Below the pieces are notes generated by a model. It was given only the letters and a program-made list of their open reading frames with translations, was not told where the DNA came from and made no database searches. The position numbers and the translations under genes are program-made. Shown here piece after piece: positions 33,813-43,242 of a stretch of DNA of 64,000 bases. The number at the start of each line of letters is the position of its first letter. Position 1 is the first letter of the stretch. The DNA lies in assembly GCF_900103585.1 (NCBI RefSeq), contig NZ_FNHV01000026.1, forward strand, positions 1 to 64,000, written 5' to 3'. This DNA comes from Streptomyces sp. cf386. Lineage in GTDB: Bacteria > Actinomycetota > Actinomycetes > Streptomycetales > Streptomycetaceae.

Positions 33813-34640
33813 ATGGGGTACGCGAAGCTGCAGTCGATTCACCTTCATCCGGTCAAGGCATGCCGGGGCATCACGCCCCGGGAGGCCGTTGTGGAGCCCT
33901 GGGGGCTGACCGGAGACCGACGCTGGGCGCTGATCGACGACGGGGGAAAGGTCGTGACGCAGCGCCAGCGACCGCGCCTCGCGCTGGCCGCCGCCGAGTT
34001 GTTGCCCGGCGGCGGCGTTCGGCTGTCCGCACCCGGCATGGATCCGCTGACGGTGCCCGTACCCCGTCCGGTCGGCACCGTGCCGATGGAGATCTTCCGG
34101 GACAAGGTCGAGGCGGTTCTCGCCGAGGGCGACGCCGCGCATGCCTGGTGCAGCGCCTTCCTCGGCGCGGATGTGCGCCTCGTGCACATGGACGACCCCG
34201 GCACCCGCCGTCCCGTCGACCCGGAGTACGCACTGCCGGGCGAGACAGTCTCCTTCGCCGACGGCTATCCGCTGCTGCTCACCACGGCGGCCTCGCTCGA
34301 CGCCCTCAACTCCCTGATCGCGCAGGGCGAGCACGCCGGCGAGGGCCCGCTGCCGATGAACCGTTTCCGACCCAATGTGGTCGTGTCGGGCACCGAGGCC
34401 TGGGCCGAGGACGACTGGTCGCGCGTCGCCATCGGCGAGGTCACCTTCCGGGTCCCGAAGAAGTGCGGGCGGTGCGTGGTGACCACGACCGACCAGGGCA
34501 ACGCCGAGCGCGGCAGGGAGCCCCTGCACACCCTGGGCAGACATCGGCGCCTCGACGGCAAGCTGGTGTTCGGCCAGAACCTCGTGCCCCTGTCGCGCGG
34601 CACGATCCGCGTCGGTGACCCGTTCACGATCCTCGGCTGA
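33813..34640 (+). CDS. MOSC-domain protein (molybdenum cofactor-binding type)
   Basis: 275 residues. An N-terminal MOSC_N barrel (KLQSIHLHPVKACRGITPRE) is followed by a MOSC domain with FRPNVVVSGTEAWAEDDWSR and KKCGRCVVTTTDQ. In mARC/YcbX-type proteins the cysteine in CGRC coordinates the molybdenum cofactor. Those enzymes reduce N-hydroxylated compounds with an electron-transfer partner; YcbX-like proteins often carry a C-terminal ferredoxin domain that is missing here. The ATG at 33813 directly precedes the fold, so it is preferred over earlier starts. Confidence 0.9.
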   Translation: MGYAKLQSIHLHPVKACRGITPREAVVEPWGLTGDRRWALIDDGGKVVTQRQRPRLALAAAELLPGGGVRLSAPGMDPLTVPVPRPVGTVPMEIFRDKVEAVLAEGDAAHAWCSAFLGADVRLVHMDDPGTRRPVDPEYALPGETVSFADGYPLLLTTAASLDALNSLIAQGEHAGEGPLPMNRFRPNVVVSGTEAWAEDDWSRVAIGEVTFRVPKKCGRCVVTTTDQGNAERGREPLHTLGRHRRLDGKLVFGQNLVPLSRGTIRVGDPFTILG

Positions 34641-34819
34641 CGGAGATCCCGCCGGGCGACGCCCTGCGGGAACCGGGCCCGGGGGCCCGCTCGTTGGGCT
34701 TTGCGTGAGAAGTTCATGAGAGGTCCCGGAGGCAGGTGATTTCGCTCTCTCTTCGCCGGGCCCGCGGGTGAACGGCTCTGCCAGGGGTTATCACGGAGCG
34801 GGAAGGGGGTGGCCGGACG

Positions 34820-35425
34820 ATGCGGGCGATCAGCGGACTCTGGCGCTGGCGGCACAATCCGCTGCGCCGTGCGACCGATCTGGCCGAAGCCTGGGTCGCC
34901 CTCGCGGCCCTGCTGCTGATCCTGGCCGTCGCGCCCTTGGCCGGTTCCCTGATCGGCGGCCTCGCCCAGGACACCCTGCAGGAGTCCGTCCGCGAACAGC
35001 GCACGTCCCGGCACCTCGTGACGGCGACGGTGGTCCGCAAGGTGGAGGGCTCCCGGCTCGACGTCGACCCCGAGGCCTCCACCGGTCGGGACATGCGCAC
35101 CCGGGTCGTGGCCGACTGGACCGGACCGGACGGCAGCGCTCACCGGGCAGCAGTGATGGCGGGCATGGACACCCCCCAACCCGGCGACCGCTTCACGATA
35201 TGGACGGACCGCCAGGGCCGCACCGTGGCCCGCCCGCTGGACACCGCGACGGCGGCGACGCACGCGGTGCTCGCCGGATTCGGCGCGGCCCTCCTGACCG
35301 CCGGACTTGTCGAGGGCGGCAGACGCCTGATCGTCTGGCGCATGGTCCGTCGCCGGTACGCGCGTTGGGACCAGGCATGGGACAAGGCGGGTCCGGACTG
35401 GGGCAGGACCGGCACCGGCTGCTGA
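34820..35425 (+). CDS. Rv1733c-like two-helix membrane protein
   Basis: 201 residues. The opening WRWRHNPLRRATDLAEAWVA and a helix (ALAALLLILAVAPLAGSLIG) match the Rv1733c family of actinobacterial membrane proteins. A soluble extracytoplasmic domain (VVADWTGPDGSAHRAAVMAG) and a second helix near 155-175 follow. Function unknown; the mycobacterial relative is a dormancy-induced antigen. It lies alone with 180 bp upstream. Confidence 0.85.
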   Translation: MRAISGLWRWRHNPLRRATDLAEAWVALAALLLILAVAPLAGSLIGGLAQDTLQESVREQRTSRHLVTATVVRKVEGSRLDVDPEASTGRDMRTRVVADWTGPDGSAHRAAVMAGMDTPQPGDRFTIWTDRQGRTVARPLDTATAATHAVLAGFGAALLTAGLVEGGRRLIVWRMVRRRYARWDQAWDKAGPDWGRTGTGC

Positions 35426-35534
35426 CGGCCTTCCGGCTCTGGTCAACCCACCGTCCGCGCGCACGCTACGGTGGACCGGCCGAACTCTTCGGCAGCTAAA
35501 CCCGCGTACTACGAGGTGGGGGCACATCAACGCC

Positions 35535-37976
35535 ATGACACAGGGCACGGTCCAGGTGACGCACACCGGCACCTCGCGGTGGCGGCGCCGCACGGGTGAG
35601 TACGCATCGCTCGCCGCTGCCCTGGAGGCCGCGGCCGACGGTGACGTCCTCACCGTCGCACCAGGCACCTACCGGGAGAACCTCGTCGTCCAGCGGGCGG
35701 TGACCCTGCGCGGCCCCGAGGGTTCCCCGGGCTCGGTGCGCATCGCGCCCGTGGACGGGGTGCCGCTGACGGTGCGCGCCTCGGCCGTGGTGCAGGACCT
35801 GCATGTGGAGGGCCAGGACGCGGCGGCGCCCGCGCTGCTGGTCGAGGAGGGCGCTCCTGAGCTGTCGGACGTCCGCATCGTCACCCGGTCCGCGGCCGGC
35901 ATTGAGGTGCGCGGCGGCGCGCGGCCGACGGTGCGGCGCTGCACCGTCGACAATCCCGCGGGCATCGGCATCGCCGTACTGGACGGCGGGGGCGGGGTGT
36001 TCGAGGAGTGCGAGGTCGTCGCGGCCGGCCAGGCGGGCATCGCCGTGCGCGGCGGCGCCCACCCCCGCCTGGAGCGCTGCCGGGTCCACCACGCCTCGGG
36101 GTCGGGGCTGACGGCGACCGGTGAGAACTCCGCGCTGGAAGCGGTGGGTTGCGAGATCTACGAGGTCCGCGGCTCCGGCGTCCAGATCACCGGCCGGGCC
36201 ACCGCCCATCTCACCGACTGCGATGTGCACCGGACCACCGCCGACGGGGTCACGCTCGACACGGATGCCGTGCTGACGCTGGCGGACTGCCGTATCCACG
36301 ACATCCCGGAGAACGCGGTCGACCTGCGCTCCCGATCGGTGCTCACCCTGACCCGCACGACGGTGCGTCAGTTCGGGCGCAACGGCCTGTCGGTGTGGGA
36401 TCCGGGCACCCGCGTGGACGCCAACCAGTGCGAGATCTTCGACAGCACGGGCGACTACCCGGCGGTGTGGGTCAGCGACGGCGCGACCGCGGTGCTGGAC
36501 TCCTGCCGGGTCCATGACGTGCCGGACGCCCTGTTCGTCCTCGACCGCGGCTCCCGCGCGGACGTCGTCGACAGCGACCTGTCCCAGGTGCGCAACACGG
36601 CCGTGTCGGTGAGCGACGGCGCCACCGCCCAGCTCGACGACTGCCGTATCCGGGACGCGGCGACGGGCGCCTGGTTCCGGGACCACGGCAGCGGCGGCAC
36701 CCTCAACAACTGCACCCTGGACGGCAACCAGACCGGCGTGATCGTCACCAAGGGCGCCGACCCCACCATCGAGCGCTGCACGGTCGACTCCCCGACGGAG
36801 GCCGGGTTCTACGTCTCGGCGGGCGGCCGTGGCACCTTCCTGAACTGCCGGGTGCGGGGCAGCGCCGGCTACGGCTTCCATGTGATCGACGGCTGCCGTA
36901 CGACGCTCAAGAAGTGCCGTACGGAGCGGTGCGCGCGCGGCGGCTACGAGTTCGCGGAGGGCGGCCCGGACGCGGCCTCCGGGACGGGCCCCGACGTGGA
37001 GGACTGCACCAGCGACGAGAGCGCGGGCCTGCGGCAGCCGTCCCCGACGCCGGAACCCGCCGTGCAGACAGCGCACCAGTCCCCCAGCCTCCTCGGCGCG
37101 ATCCCCGGCCAGCGCTCCACCGAGCAGGAGCCGCTCATCGCCGCCTCGCAGCCCGAGGAGCCGACGCGGACGTCCAAGGCCGTGCTCGGTGAACTGGACG
37201 CGCTGGTGGGCCTGGAGAGCGTCAAGCGGGAGGTGCGCGCCCTCACCGACATGATCGAGGTGGGCCGGCGCCGTCAGCAGGCGGGCCTGAAGGCGGCGTC
37301 GGTCAAGCGCCACCTGGTCTTCACCGGCTCCCCCGGCACCGGCAAGACGACGGTCGCCCGCCTCTACGGCGAGATCCTCGCCTCCCTGGGCGTTCTGGAC
37401 AAGGGCCACCTGGTCGAGGTGTCCCGCGTCGACCTGGTCGGCGAACACATCGGCTCCACGGCGATCCGCACCCAGGAGGCCTTCGACAAGGCGCGCGGCG
37501 GTGTGCTGTTCATCGACGAGGCGTACGCGCTGTCCCCGGAGGACTCGGGCCGGGACTTCGGCAAAGAGGCCATCGACACGCTGGTGAAGCTGATGGAGGA
37601 CCACCGCGACGCGGTCGTGGTGATCGTCGCGGGCTACACGGCCGAGATGGAGCGCTTCCTGTCGGTCAACCCCGGTGTGGCGTCCCGCTTCTCACGGACC
37701 ATCACCTTCAGCGACTACGGCCCCGAGGAGCTGCTGCGGATCGTCGAGCAGCAGACCGAGGAGCACGAGTACCGGCTCGGCCCGGGTCTCGCCGAGGCCC
37801 TGCTGAAATACTTCACGGCGATCCCCAAGGGCCCGGCGTTCGGCAACGGCCGCACGGCACGCCAGACCTTCGAGGCGATGGTCGAACGGCACGCGGGCCG
37901 GGTCGCCCAGCTCGAGGAGCCGAGCACGGACGACCTGACGCTGCTGTACGCGGAGGATCTGCCGGAGCTTCCCTGA
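35535..37976 (+). CDS. right-handed beta-helix protein fused to an AAA+ ATPase
   Basis: 813 residues. Residues ~20-490 form a right-handed parallel beta-helix of about twenty turns, each with the pattern GG-x-P-x-(L/V)-x-x-C-x-(V/I), for example GIAVRGGAHPRLERCRVHHA. The end of the helix is cysteine-rich. A linker (about 490-545) leads to a CbxX/CfqX-type AAA+ domain: Walker A TGSPGTGKTT (near 597), Walker B VLFIDEAYAL (near 656), sensor-1 VIVAGYTAEM and arginine finger region NPGVASRFSR. That AAA class includes EccA of type VII secretion and rubisco activase CbbX. There is no signal peptide, so it is cytoplasmic. A polymer- or filament-binding remodelling machine is a guess. Confidence 0.9.
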   Translation: MTQGTVQVTHTGTSRWRRRTGEYASLAAALEAAADGDVLTVAPGTYRENLVVQRAVTLRGPEGSPGSVRIAPVDGVPLTVRASAVVQDLHVEGQDAAAPALLVEEGAPELSDVRIVTRSAAGIEVRGGARPTVRRCTVDNPAGIGIAVLDGGGGVFEECEVVAAGQAGIAVRGGAHPRLERCRVHHASGSGLTATGENSALEAVGCEIYEVRGSGVQITGRATAHLTDCDVHRTTADGVTLDTDAVLTLADCRIHDIPENAVDLRSRSVLTLTRTTVRQFGRNGLSVWDPGTRVDANQCEIFDSTGDYPAVWVSDGATAVLDSCRVHDVPDALFVLDRGSRADVVDSDLSQVRNTAVSVSDGATAQLDDCRIRDAATGAWFRDHGSGGTLNNCTLDGNQTGVIVTKGADPTIERCTVDSPTEAGFYVSAGGRGTFLNCRVRGSAGYGFHVIDGCRTTLKKCRTERCARGGYEFAEGGPDAASGTGPDVEDCTSDESAGLRQPSPTPEPAVQTAHQSPSLLGAIPGQRSTEQEPLIAASQPEEPTRTSKAVLGELDALVGLESVKREVRALTDMIEVGRRRQQAGLKAASVKRHLVFTGSPGTGKTTVARLYGEILASLGVLDKGHLVEVSRVDLVGEHIGSTAIRTQEAFDKARGGVLFIDEAYALSPEDSGRDFGKEAIDTLVKLMEDHRDAVVVIVAGYTAEMERFLSVNPGVASRFSRTITFSDYGPEELLRIVEQQTEEHEYRLGPGLAEALLKYFTAIPKGPAFGNGRTARQTFEAMVERHAGRVAQLEEPSTDDLTLLYAEDLPELP

Positions 37977-37999
37977 GGGAGTCGCTCGACTCCCTCAGG
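37972..37999. terminator. bidirectional hairpin containing both stop codons
   Basis: CCTGAGGGAGTC (37972-37983), loop GCTC, GACTCCCTCAGG (37988-37999), a perfect 12-bp stem. The TGA of the AAA+ gene (37974-37976) and the stop of the convergent hydrolase gene (37995-37997) lie symmetrically in the two arms. Confidence 0.75.
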
Positions 38000-40352
38000 C
38001 GGCTCCCTGCGGTGCGGCCTGCGACCGCTGCCCCGGCACGTCCGGCCTCAGCCGTGCCAGTAGCTTCTCCCGTTCCTTCGCGAACGCCGGGTCCGCCTGG
38101 TAGTCCCCGTGGCCGAGGATCGGGGCGGGCAGGGGGTGTTCGAGGGTACGGCCGTAGGCGAGGGGGTCCTTGAGGGGCTCCCGGTCCACCTCGGGGCCGC
38201 AGTCGCCGGGCAGCAGGACCGGGCCGCCGATGGGGTCGGTGAGCCGGTGGAGGTTGCGCCAGCAGTCGACCTCGGCGTGCAGGGAGGTGAGCGCGGCCGG
38301 GCCGAAGTGGGCCGGGAACCAGCGGCCGTAGAGGCGTTCCAGCGGGGAGCCGTAGGTGAGCAGCGCGACCCGCTTGCGGTCGGCGGGAGTGAGCTGCCAG
38401 GCCGCGGCGGCCGCGAGCACGCTGCCCTGGGAGTGCCCGGAGATGACGAGGCGGCGGCCCTCCTCCGCACGGGTCCAGGTCGCCATCCGCCAGGTCAGGT
38501 CGGGGACCGCGCGTTCGGCGTAGCAGGGCGGCGCGAAGGGGTGCGCGGCGCGCGGCCAGAAGGTGCCGACGTCCCACAGGATGCCGATGGTGCGCCGCGC
38601 GGAGGCGTCCTTGTAGGCGCGCCTGCCCCAGGTGACGAAGAGTATGAAGCCGACGCCGATCAGCCAGGAGCCCAGCGCCTGCGCGGTCTGGGCGGCGCCG
38701 TGGACGAAGGCGTACGTCCCCTCGGCGGCCCGGCTCGGTGTCTTGTCGCTCGTCAGGGAGCCGACCAGGGCTCCGGCGCCCAGGAGCAGGGTCGCGGTGG
38801 AGGTGACGGCGACGACGAGGGGGGCGCGGTCGGTGAGCGTGGCCATCGCGCGCGTGCTCGCGATACGGCGGGTACGTGCCGTGTCCTGGGGCTCCCCGGC
38901 GTAGTCCAGCTCCACCGTGCCCAGCTCGGTGCGGCGCAGCCGCCAGGCCCGCCATGCCAGCCAGCCGCAGAGCAGCAGCAGGAGCACCAGCAGCGGTGGG
39001 ATGACGGACGCCTGCCAGGTCAGCAGGACCGGCGGGCCCTTGATGGAGGTGCCCGTGCCGTCCAGCCAGTCGGCCACCCGTTGGGACACCCCGCCGGACA
39101 TCACACCGCCGAGGGCGCAGGCAAGCATCGCCACAGCCGGTCCGCCAAGGCCCCGCATAGCGGCGCGCGGGTCGGGATCGGTGCGGTGCAGGAGGTGGGC
39201 GACGACGGCGAGGACGATGACGATCAGGCCCTGGAGGAAGGCGATGGCGCCGAAGGTGGGGTCGCCCGGGAGGCGGCCCGTCGACTGCCAGCCCGGGCGG
39301 TCCCATCCGGCGTACACCAGGGTGAGCGCCAGCAGGACGAGGGAGGCCAGGGGGAGCCGTCGTACGAGACGCTCGTCGGGTTCCTGGTCGAGGCGGTTCT
39401 CACTGCGGCCCCGGCGGCAGACCACCCACACCACGACGGCCGCCCCGGCGATCAGCGCCGCGTGCAGGAGCCATCCCAGGGTGTCCAGCAGGGCGGGTCC
39501 GCCGGGTCCGCGGTCGAAGCGTGCGGCGGCCGAGCCGACCGCCGCGGCGACCGTCAGCAGGCCGGCCGCGGTGTGCGCGGCGCGCAGCCGGGCGACCAGG
39601 CGACGGCCGTACCAGAAGCCGGGGCGGCCGAGGGAGGTGCGGCCGGAGTCCTCGTCGGGCTCGGGCTCGCGGGACATCGGCTGCTGGGACTCGTACGCGC
39701 TCCAGGTGCGGCGGGAGAGGTACCAGAGCAGCCCGGTCAGTGCGGCGGGCACCACGGAGGCGAGGGCGAGCCTGCGGCCCGGGTGGCTCCACCAGCCGCC
39801 CTCGGAGACCGTCGGCGACAGGAAGCCGAGCCAGCTGTGCCGCTCGGCGCACGCGCGCTTGCCCGCGCACTGCCACGCGGTGAGGTCCAGGGCGACCTCG
39901 CAGGCCGCCGCGACGAGCAGCACCGTCAGCGTCAGTCCGGCCAGCCGCACGAGCAGACCGTAGAGACGCACGGTCCGCTCGCGGTCCCGTGCGGTGGGGC
40001 GCATCCAGTGGGCGAGGTTGACCACCATGAACGGCAGCAACAGCAGCCACAGGGCGCGGGCGCTGTTTCCGGAGGTGAGGTTGCACCAGACGTACGCCTC
40101 CGGGACCGGTTTGCCCCGGTAGTCGTCCGGCCTCTCCTCCGCGTCGACGTCCTCGGTTCGCCGGAACACTGCGGCCGTGTCGTCGCCGGTGATCCGCACG
40201 GTCCGCGGATCGTCGAGCATGTCCTGCGGTGTGGTGCCGCCGACACCGTGGACCAGGAGTTCCAGCGCGGTCCCGGCCCTCTCGGGGCCGTCGGACCCTT
40301 TCGTCGTCGCGTCCGCCCCGTTCGAGACGGCGCGTTCCTGCGCGCGTTCCAC
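37995..40352 (-). CDS. large multi-helix membrane protein with C-terminal serine-hydrolase (lipase-like) domain
   Basis: 785 residues from the GTG at 40352, which has GGGGGAA eight bases upstream (frame open to 40442). The N-terminal ~60 residues contain LELLVHGVGGTTPQDML, the oxyanion-type strand of lipases (HGVGG). A long middle section has about ten membrane helices (LWLLLLPFMVVNLAHW). Near residue 637 comes the nucleophile elbow SGHSQGSVLAAAAAWQL, and later HGDYQADPAF may hold the catalytic histidine. The membrane block thus seems to be inserted into a hydrolase fold. Substrate unknown. It is convergent with the AAA+ gene. Confidence 0.82.
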   Translation of the reverse strand: MERAQERAVSNGADATTKGSDGPERAGTALELLVHGVGGTTPQDMLDDPRTVRITGDDTAAVFRRTEDVDAEERPDDYRGKPVPEAYVWCNLTSGNSARALWLLLLPFMVVNLAHWMRPTARDRERTVRLYGLLVRLAGLTLTVLLVAAACEVALDLTAWQCAGKRACAERHSWLGFLSPTVSEGGWWSHPGRRLALASVVPAALTGLLWYLSRRTWSAYESQQPMSREPEPDEDSGRTSLGRPGFWYGRRLVARLRAAHTAAGLLTVAAAVGSAAARFDRGPGGPALLDTLGWLLHAALIAGAAVVVWVVCRRGRSENRLDQEPDERLVRRLPLASLVLLALTLVYAGWDRPGWQSTGRLPGDPTFGAIAFLQGLIVIVLAVVAHLLHRTDPDPRAAMRGLGGPAVAMLACALGGVMSGGVSQRVADWLDGTGTSIKGPPVLLTWQASVIPPLLVLLLLLCGWLAWRAWRLRRTELGTVELDYAGEPQDTARTRRIASTRAMATLTDRAPLVVAVTSTATLLLGAGALVGSLTSDKTPSRAAEGTYAFVHGAAQTAQALGSWLIGVGFILFVTWGRRAYKDASARRTIGILWDVGTFWPRAAHPFAPPCYAERAVPDLTWRMATWTRAEEGRRLVISGHSQGSVLAAAAAWQLTPADRKRVALLTYGSPLERLYGRWFPAHFGPAALTSLHAEVDCWRNLHRLTDPIGGPVLLPGDCGPEVDREPLKDPLAYGRTLEHPLPAPILGHGDYQADPAFAKEREKLLARLRPDVPGQRSQAAPQGAA

Positions 40353-40644
40353 TTTTCGCACTTCCCCCGTGACGAGCCGTTGGCTTCTGTCCGTGCGGGC
40401 ACAAGGATCTCCCCTGAAGGGGTCCCTTACACCTCTCGTCACGGAATCTCCCCGATCCGTGTGAAGAGCAGGGGAACGGCAGGTGCGGAAGTGACATGCG
40501 CGCGTCGGGACAGCCAGTGGCGCGGCGGGTACCGACCCGTGCGAGGATGGGACCTCCCGCGCACCTGGAGGGGCGAGAATGTCCTTGTCGGAGGGGGTGC
40601 GCAGGGCGTGTCGGACGGCTTGAGGCGAAAGGACCGGAGCGTAC

Positions 40645-41475
40645 GTGAGTGAGAATCAGAACCTCCTCGCGGAGCAGCGGCGCGCCCTGATCCTGGACGA
40701 GGTACGGCGCCGAGGCGGGGTGCGCGTCAACGAGCTGACCCGCAAGCTCGGCGTGTCGGACATGACGGTGCGCCGCGATCTCGACGCGCTCGCCCGGCAG
40801 GGCGTACTGGAGAAGGTGCACGGCGGCGCGGTCCCGGTGATGGAGGCGAGCACGCACGAGCCGGGCTTCGAGGCCAAGTCGGGTCTGGAGCTGACGGCCA
40901 AGGAGGACATCGCGCGGGCCGCGGCCGAGCTGGTCGCGCCGGGTTCCGCGCTCGCGCTGTCGGGCGGTACGACGACGTACGCGCTGGCTCATCAGCTGGT
41001 CGACGTGCCGGACCTGACCGTCGTCACCAATTCGGTGCGGGTCGCCGACGTCTTTCACGCCGCGCAGCGCACGACGGGCCCCCGGCAGGGCGCGGCCACG
41101 GTCGTGCTGACCGGTGGGGTGCGCACGCCGTCCGACTCGCTGGTGGGCCCGGTGGCCGACCAGGCGATCGCGACGCTCCACTTCGACGTGCTGTTCCTCG
41201 GTGTGCACGGGATATCGGTCGAGGCCGGCCTGTCCACGCCGAACCTCGCGGAGGCCGAGACCAACCGGCGTCTGGTGCAGTCGGCGCGCCGGGTCGTGGT
41301 GGTCGCCGACCACACCAAGTGGGGTGTGGTGGGGCTGAGTTCGTTCGCGACGCTGGAGCAGGTCGACACGCTGGTGACGGACGCCGGGCTCCCGGCCGAA
41401 GCGCGCTCGGAGATCTCGGAACACCTGCGGCGGCTGGTGGTGGCGGGCGAGCCCGACGAGGATGCCGACCTCTGA
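40645..41475 (+). CDS. DeoR/GlpR-family transcriptional regulator
   Basis: 276 residues from a GTG. The N-terminal winged HTH (RRGGVRVNELTRKLGVSDMT, VRRDLDALARQGVLEKVHGG) is the DeoR signature. The sugar-phosphate-binding domain follows with LSGGTTTYALAHQL and DVLFLGVHGIS. Such repressors respond to phosphorylated sugars. No sugar genes are adjacent, so the regulon is not evident. It is divergent from the membrane hydrolase gene (292-bp gap in which nothing distinctive was recognised). Confidence 0.92.
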   Translation: MSENQNLLAEQRRALILDEVRRRGGVRVNELTRKLGVSDMTVRRDLDALARQGVLEKVHGGAVPVMEASTHEPGFEAKSGLELTAKEDIARAAAELVAPGSALALSGGTTTYALAHQLVDVPDLTVVTNSVRVADVFHAAQRTTGPRQGAATVVLTGGVRTPSDSLVGPVADQAIATLHFDVLFLGVHGISVEAGLSTPNLAEAETNRRLVQSARRVVVVADHTKWGVVGLSSFATLEQVDTLVTDAGLPAEARSEISEHLRRLVVAGEPDEDADL

Positions 41476-41565
41476 GATCGGCGGAATCCGGCGGTGCAGA
41501 CATCTGACGGGGCGCCAGCTATCGTGACGCTGCCCGGAGCGGTGTCGGCATAGGGGGTTTCGTTC

Positions 41566-42045
41566 ATGGCTCACCTGCTGCGTGAGGTGGGGCTCGACTT
41601 CGTCGAGCGCGCGCCCGTACGGCTCGTCTTCGCGCGGGACATCTCCGCTCCCCCGGAGCCGGTGTTCCGTGCGCTCGCCGAGGACGTGCCGGGCTGGGCG
41701 GAGTGGTTCTCGGCGGTGGCGCTGGCCCGGCCCCTCGACGACGGGGCCCGGCGCGAGGTCCGGCTCCGGGGCGGCACGCGCTTCGAGGAGACGATCCTCG
41801 CGGCGAAGAGCCCTGAGGTGTACGCCTACCGCGTCGACGTCACCAACGCACCGGGCGCGCGGGCCATGGTCGAGGAGTGGCGGCTCGCCCCGGCGGGGAC
41901 GGGCACGCGCGTGCAGTGGACGTTCGCGGTGGACGGCACGGCGCCGTTCCGGTTCATGTTCGGCCTCGCTCGGCCCGGCCTCGGCCGGACGTTCCGGGGC
42001 GCGGTGACCGCTCTGGATCGGCGGCTGGCGACCGCGCGCCCCTGA
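41566..42045 (+). CDS. SRPBCC (START-like) family protein
   Basis: 159 residues of the polyketide-cyclase/START-like fold: an opening strand VRLVFARDISAPPEPVFRAL, then VPGWAEWFSAVALARPLDDG, and a closing helix RTFRGAVTALDRRL. These proteins bind hydrophobic ligands in an internal cavity. It follows the DeoR gene by 90 bp on the same strand and is convergent with cds1. The role is unknown. Confidence 0.8.
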   Translation: MAHLLREVGLDFVERAPVRLVFARDISAPPEPVFRALAEDVPGWAEWFSAVALARPLDDGARREVRLRGGTRFEETILAAKSPEVYAYRVDVTNAPGARAMVEEWRLAPAGTGTRVQWTFAVDGTAPFRFMFGLARPGLGRTFRGAVTALDRRLATARP

Positions 42046-42063
42046 GGCTCGCCGACTCGCTGC

Positions 42064-43188
42064 TCACTCGGGCCACACGCCTGTCTCCAGCAACTGCTCG
42101 ATGGCCGCCGAGAACGGCGCGATGTCCAGGCCCTGCTCGGCCAGCCACGCATCCGAGTAGTACTTGTCGAGGTACCGGTCCCCCGGGTCGCACAGCAGCG
42201 TCACGACGCTGCCCCGCCGTCCCTCGGCCACCATCTCGGCGACGATCTTCAGGGCGCTCCACAGGCCGGTGCCCGTCGAGCCGCCCGCCTTGCGCCCGAT
42301 GGCCTGCTCCAGAGCCCGTACGGCGGCGACGCTCGCCGCGTCCGGGACCTTCATCATCCGGTCGATGGCGCCGGGCACGAAGCTCGGCTCCATGCGCGGC
42401 CGGCCGATGCCCTCGATGCGGGAGCCGCAGTCGCAGGTGACGTCCGGATCGCCGGTGGTCCAGCCCTCGAAGAAACAGGAGTTCTCCGGATCGGCGACAC
42501 AGATGCGGGTGTCGTGCTGCAAGTAGTGGACGTAACGGGCGAGGGTCGCGGAGGTGCCGCCGGTGCCGGCCGTGGCGACGATCCACGCGGGCTCCGGGAA
42601 CCGCTCCAGCTTCAACTGCCGGAAGATGGATTCGGCGATGTTGTTGTTGCCGCGCCAGTCCGTGGCCCGTTCGGCGTAGGTGAACTGGTCCATGTAGTGG
42701 CCGCCGGTCTCGACCGCGAGGCGGGCGGACTCCTCGTACATCTTGCGCGAGTCGTCGACGAAGTGGCACTGCCCGCCGTGGAACTCGATCAGGCGGCACT
42801 TCTCGGCGCTCGTCGTGCGCGGCATCACCGCGATGAAGGGCACACCGATCAGCTTCGCGAAGTACGCCTCGGAGACGGCCGTCGAGCCGCTGGACGCCTC
42901 GATCACCGGGCGGCCCGGCCGGATCCAGCCATTGCACAGGCCGTAGAGGAAGAGCGAGCGGGCGAGCCGGTGCTTGAGGCTGCCGGTCGGGTGGGTCGAC
43001 TCGTCCTTGAGGTACAGGTCGATGCCCCAGTGCTCGGGCAACGGGAAGCGCAGCAGGTGCGTGTCGGCCGAGCGGTTGGCGTCCGCCTGGACCTTGCGGA
43101 CGGCTTCTTTCAGCCAGGCGCGGTAGGCGACGTCGCTGTGGTCGACGTCGAGGGTCACGCCGGACGGGGTCTGCTGGACGGTGCTCAC
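42064..43188 (-). CDS. cds1: L-cysteine desulfhydrase Cds1 (PLP-dependent)
   Basis: 374 residues from the GTG at 43188, with GAGGAG eight bases upstream. The PLP lysine is in ESTHPTGSLKHRLARS, and the phosphate-binding turn follows in EASSGSTAVSEAYFAKL. VATAGTGGTSATLARY and RIEGIGRPRMEPSFVPG are closely similar to mycobacterial Cds1, which converts L-cysteine to H2S, pyruvate and ammonia. The fold is that of cysteine synthase/cystathionine beta-synthase, so synthase activity is the alternative. A pair of 9-bp repeats lies upstream. Confidence 0.85.
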   Translation of the reverse strand: MSTVQQTPSGVTLDVDHSDVAYRAWLKEAVRKVQADANRSADTHLLRFPLPEHWGIDLYLKDESTHPTGSLKHRLARSLFLYGLCNGWIRPGRPVIEASSGSTAVSEAYFAKLIGVPFIAVMPRTTSAEKCRLIEFHGGQCHFVDDSRKMYEESARLAVETGGHYMDQFTYAERATDWRGNNNIAESIFRQLKLERFPEPAWIVATAGTGGTSATLARYVHYLQHDTRICVADPENSCFFEGWTTGDPDVTCDCGSRIEGIGRPRMEPSFVPGAIDRMMKVPDAASVAAVRALEQAIGRKAGGSTGTGLWSALKIVAEMVAEGRRGSVVTLLCDPGDRYLDKYYSDAWLAEQGLDIAPFSAAIEQLLETGVWPE

Positions 43189-43242
43189 GGCGCTGCTCCT
43201 CATGCTTGGCGGCAACGGCGACTCGCGCGGCCGTCACTTCGA

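Noticed and set aside
35496..37604. 702-codon open frame on the minus strand opposite the beta-helix/AAA+ gene
   Set aside because: Arginine/valine/histidine-rich shadow without motifs. The plus strand has clear repeats and Walker motifs.
38109..40652. 847-codon open frame on the plus strand opposite the membrane hydrolase
   Set aside because: Low-complexity shadow frame. The minus strand encodes membrane helices and a hydrolase elbow.
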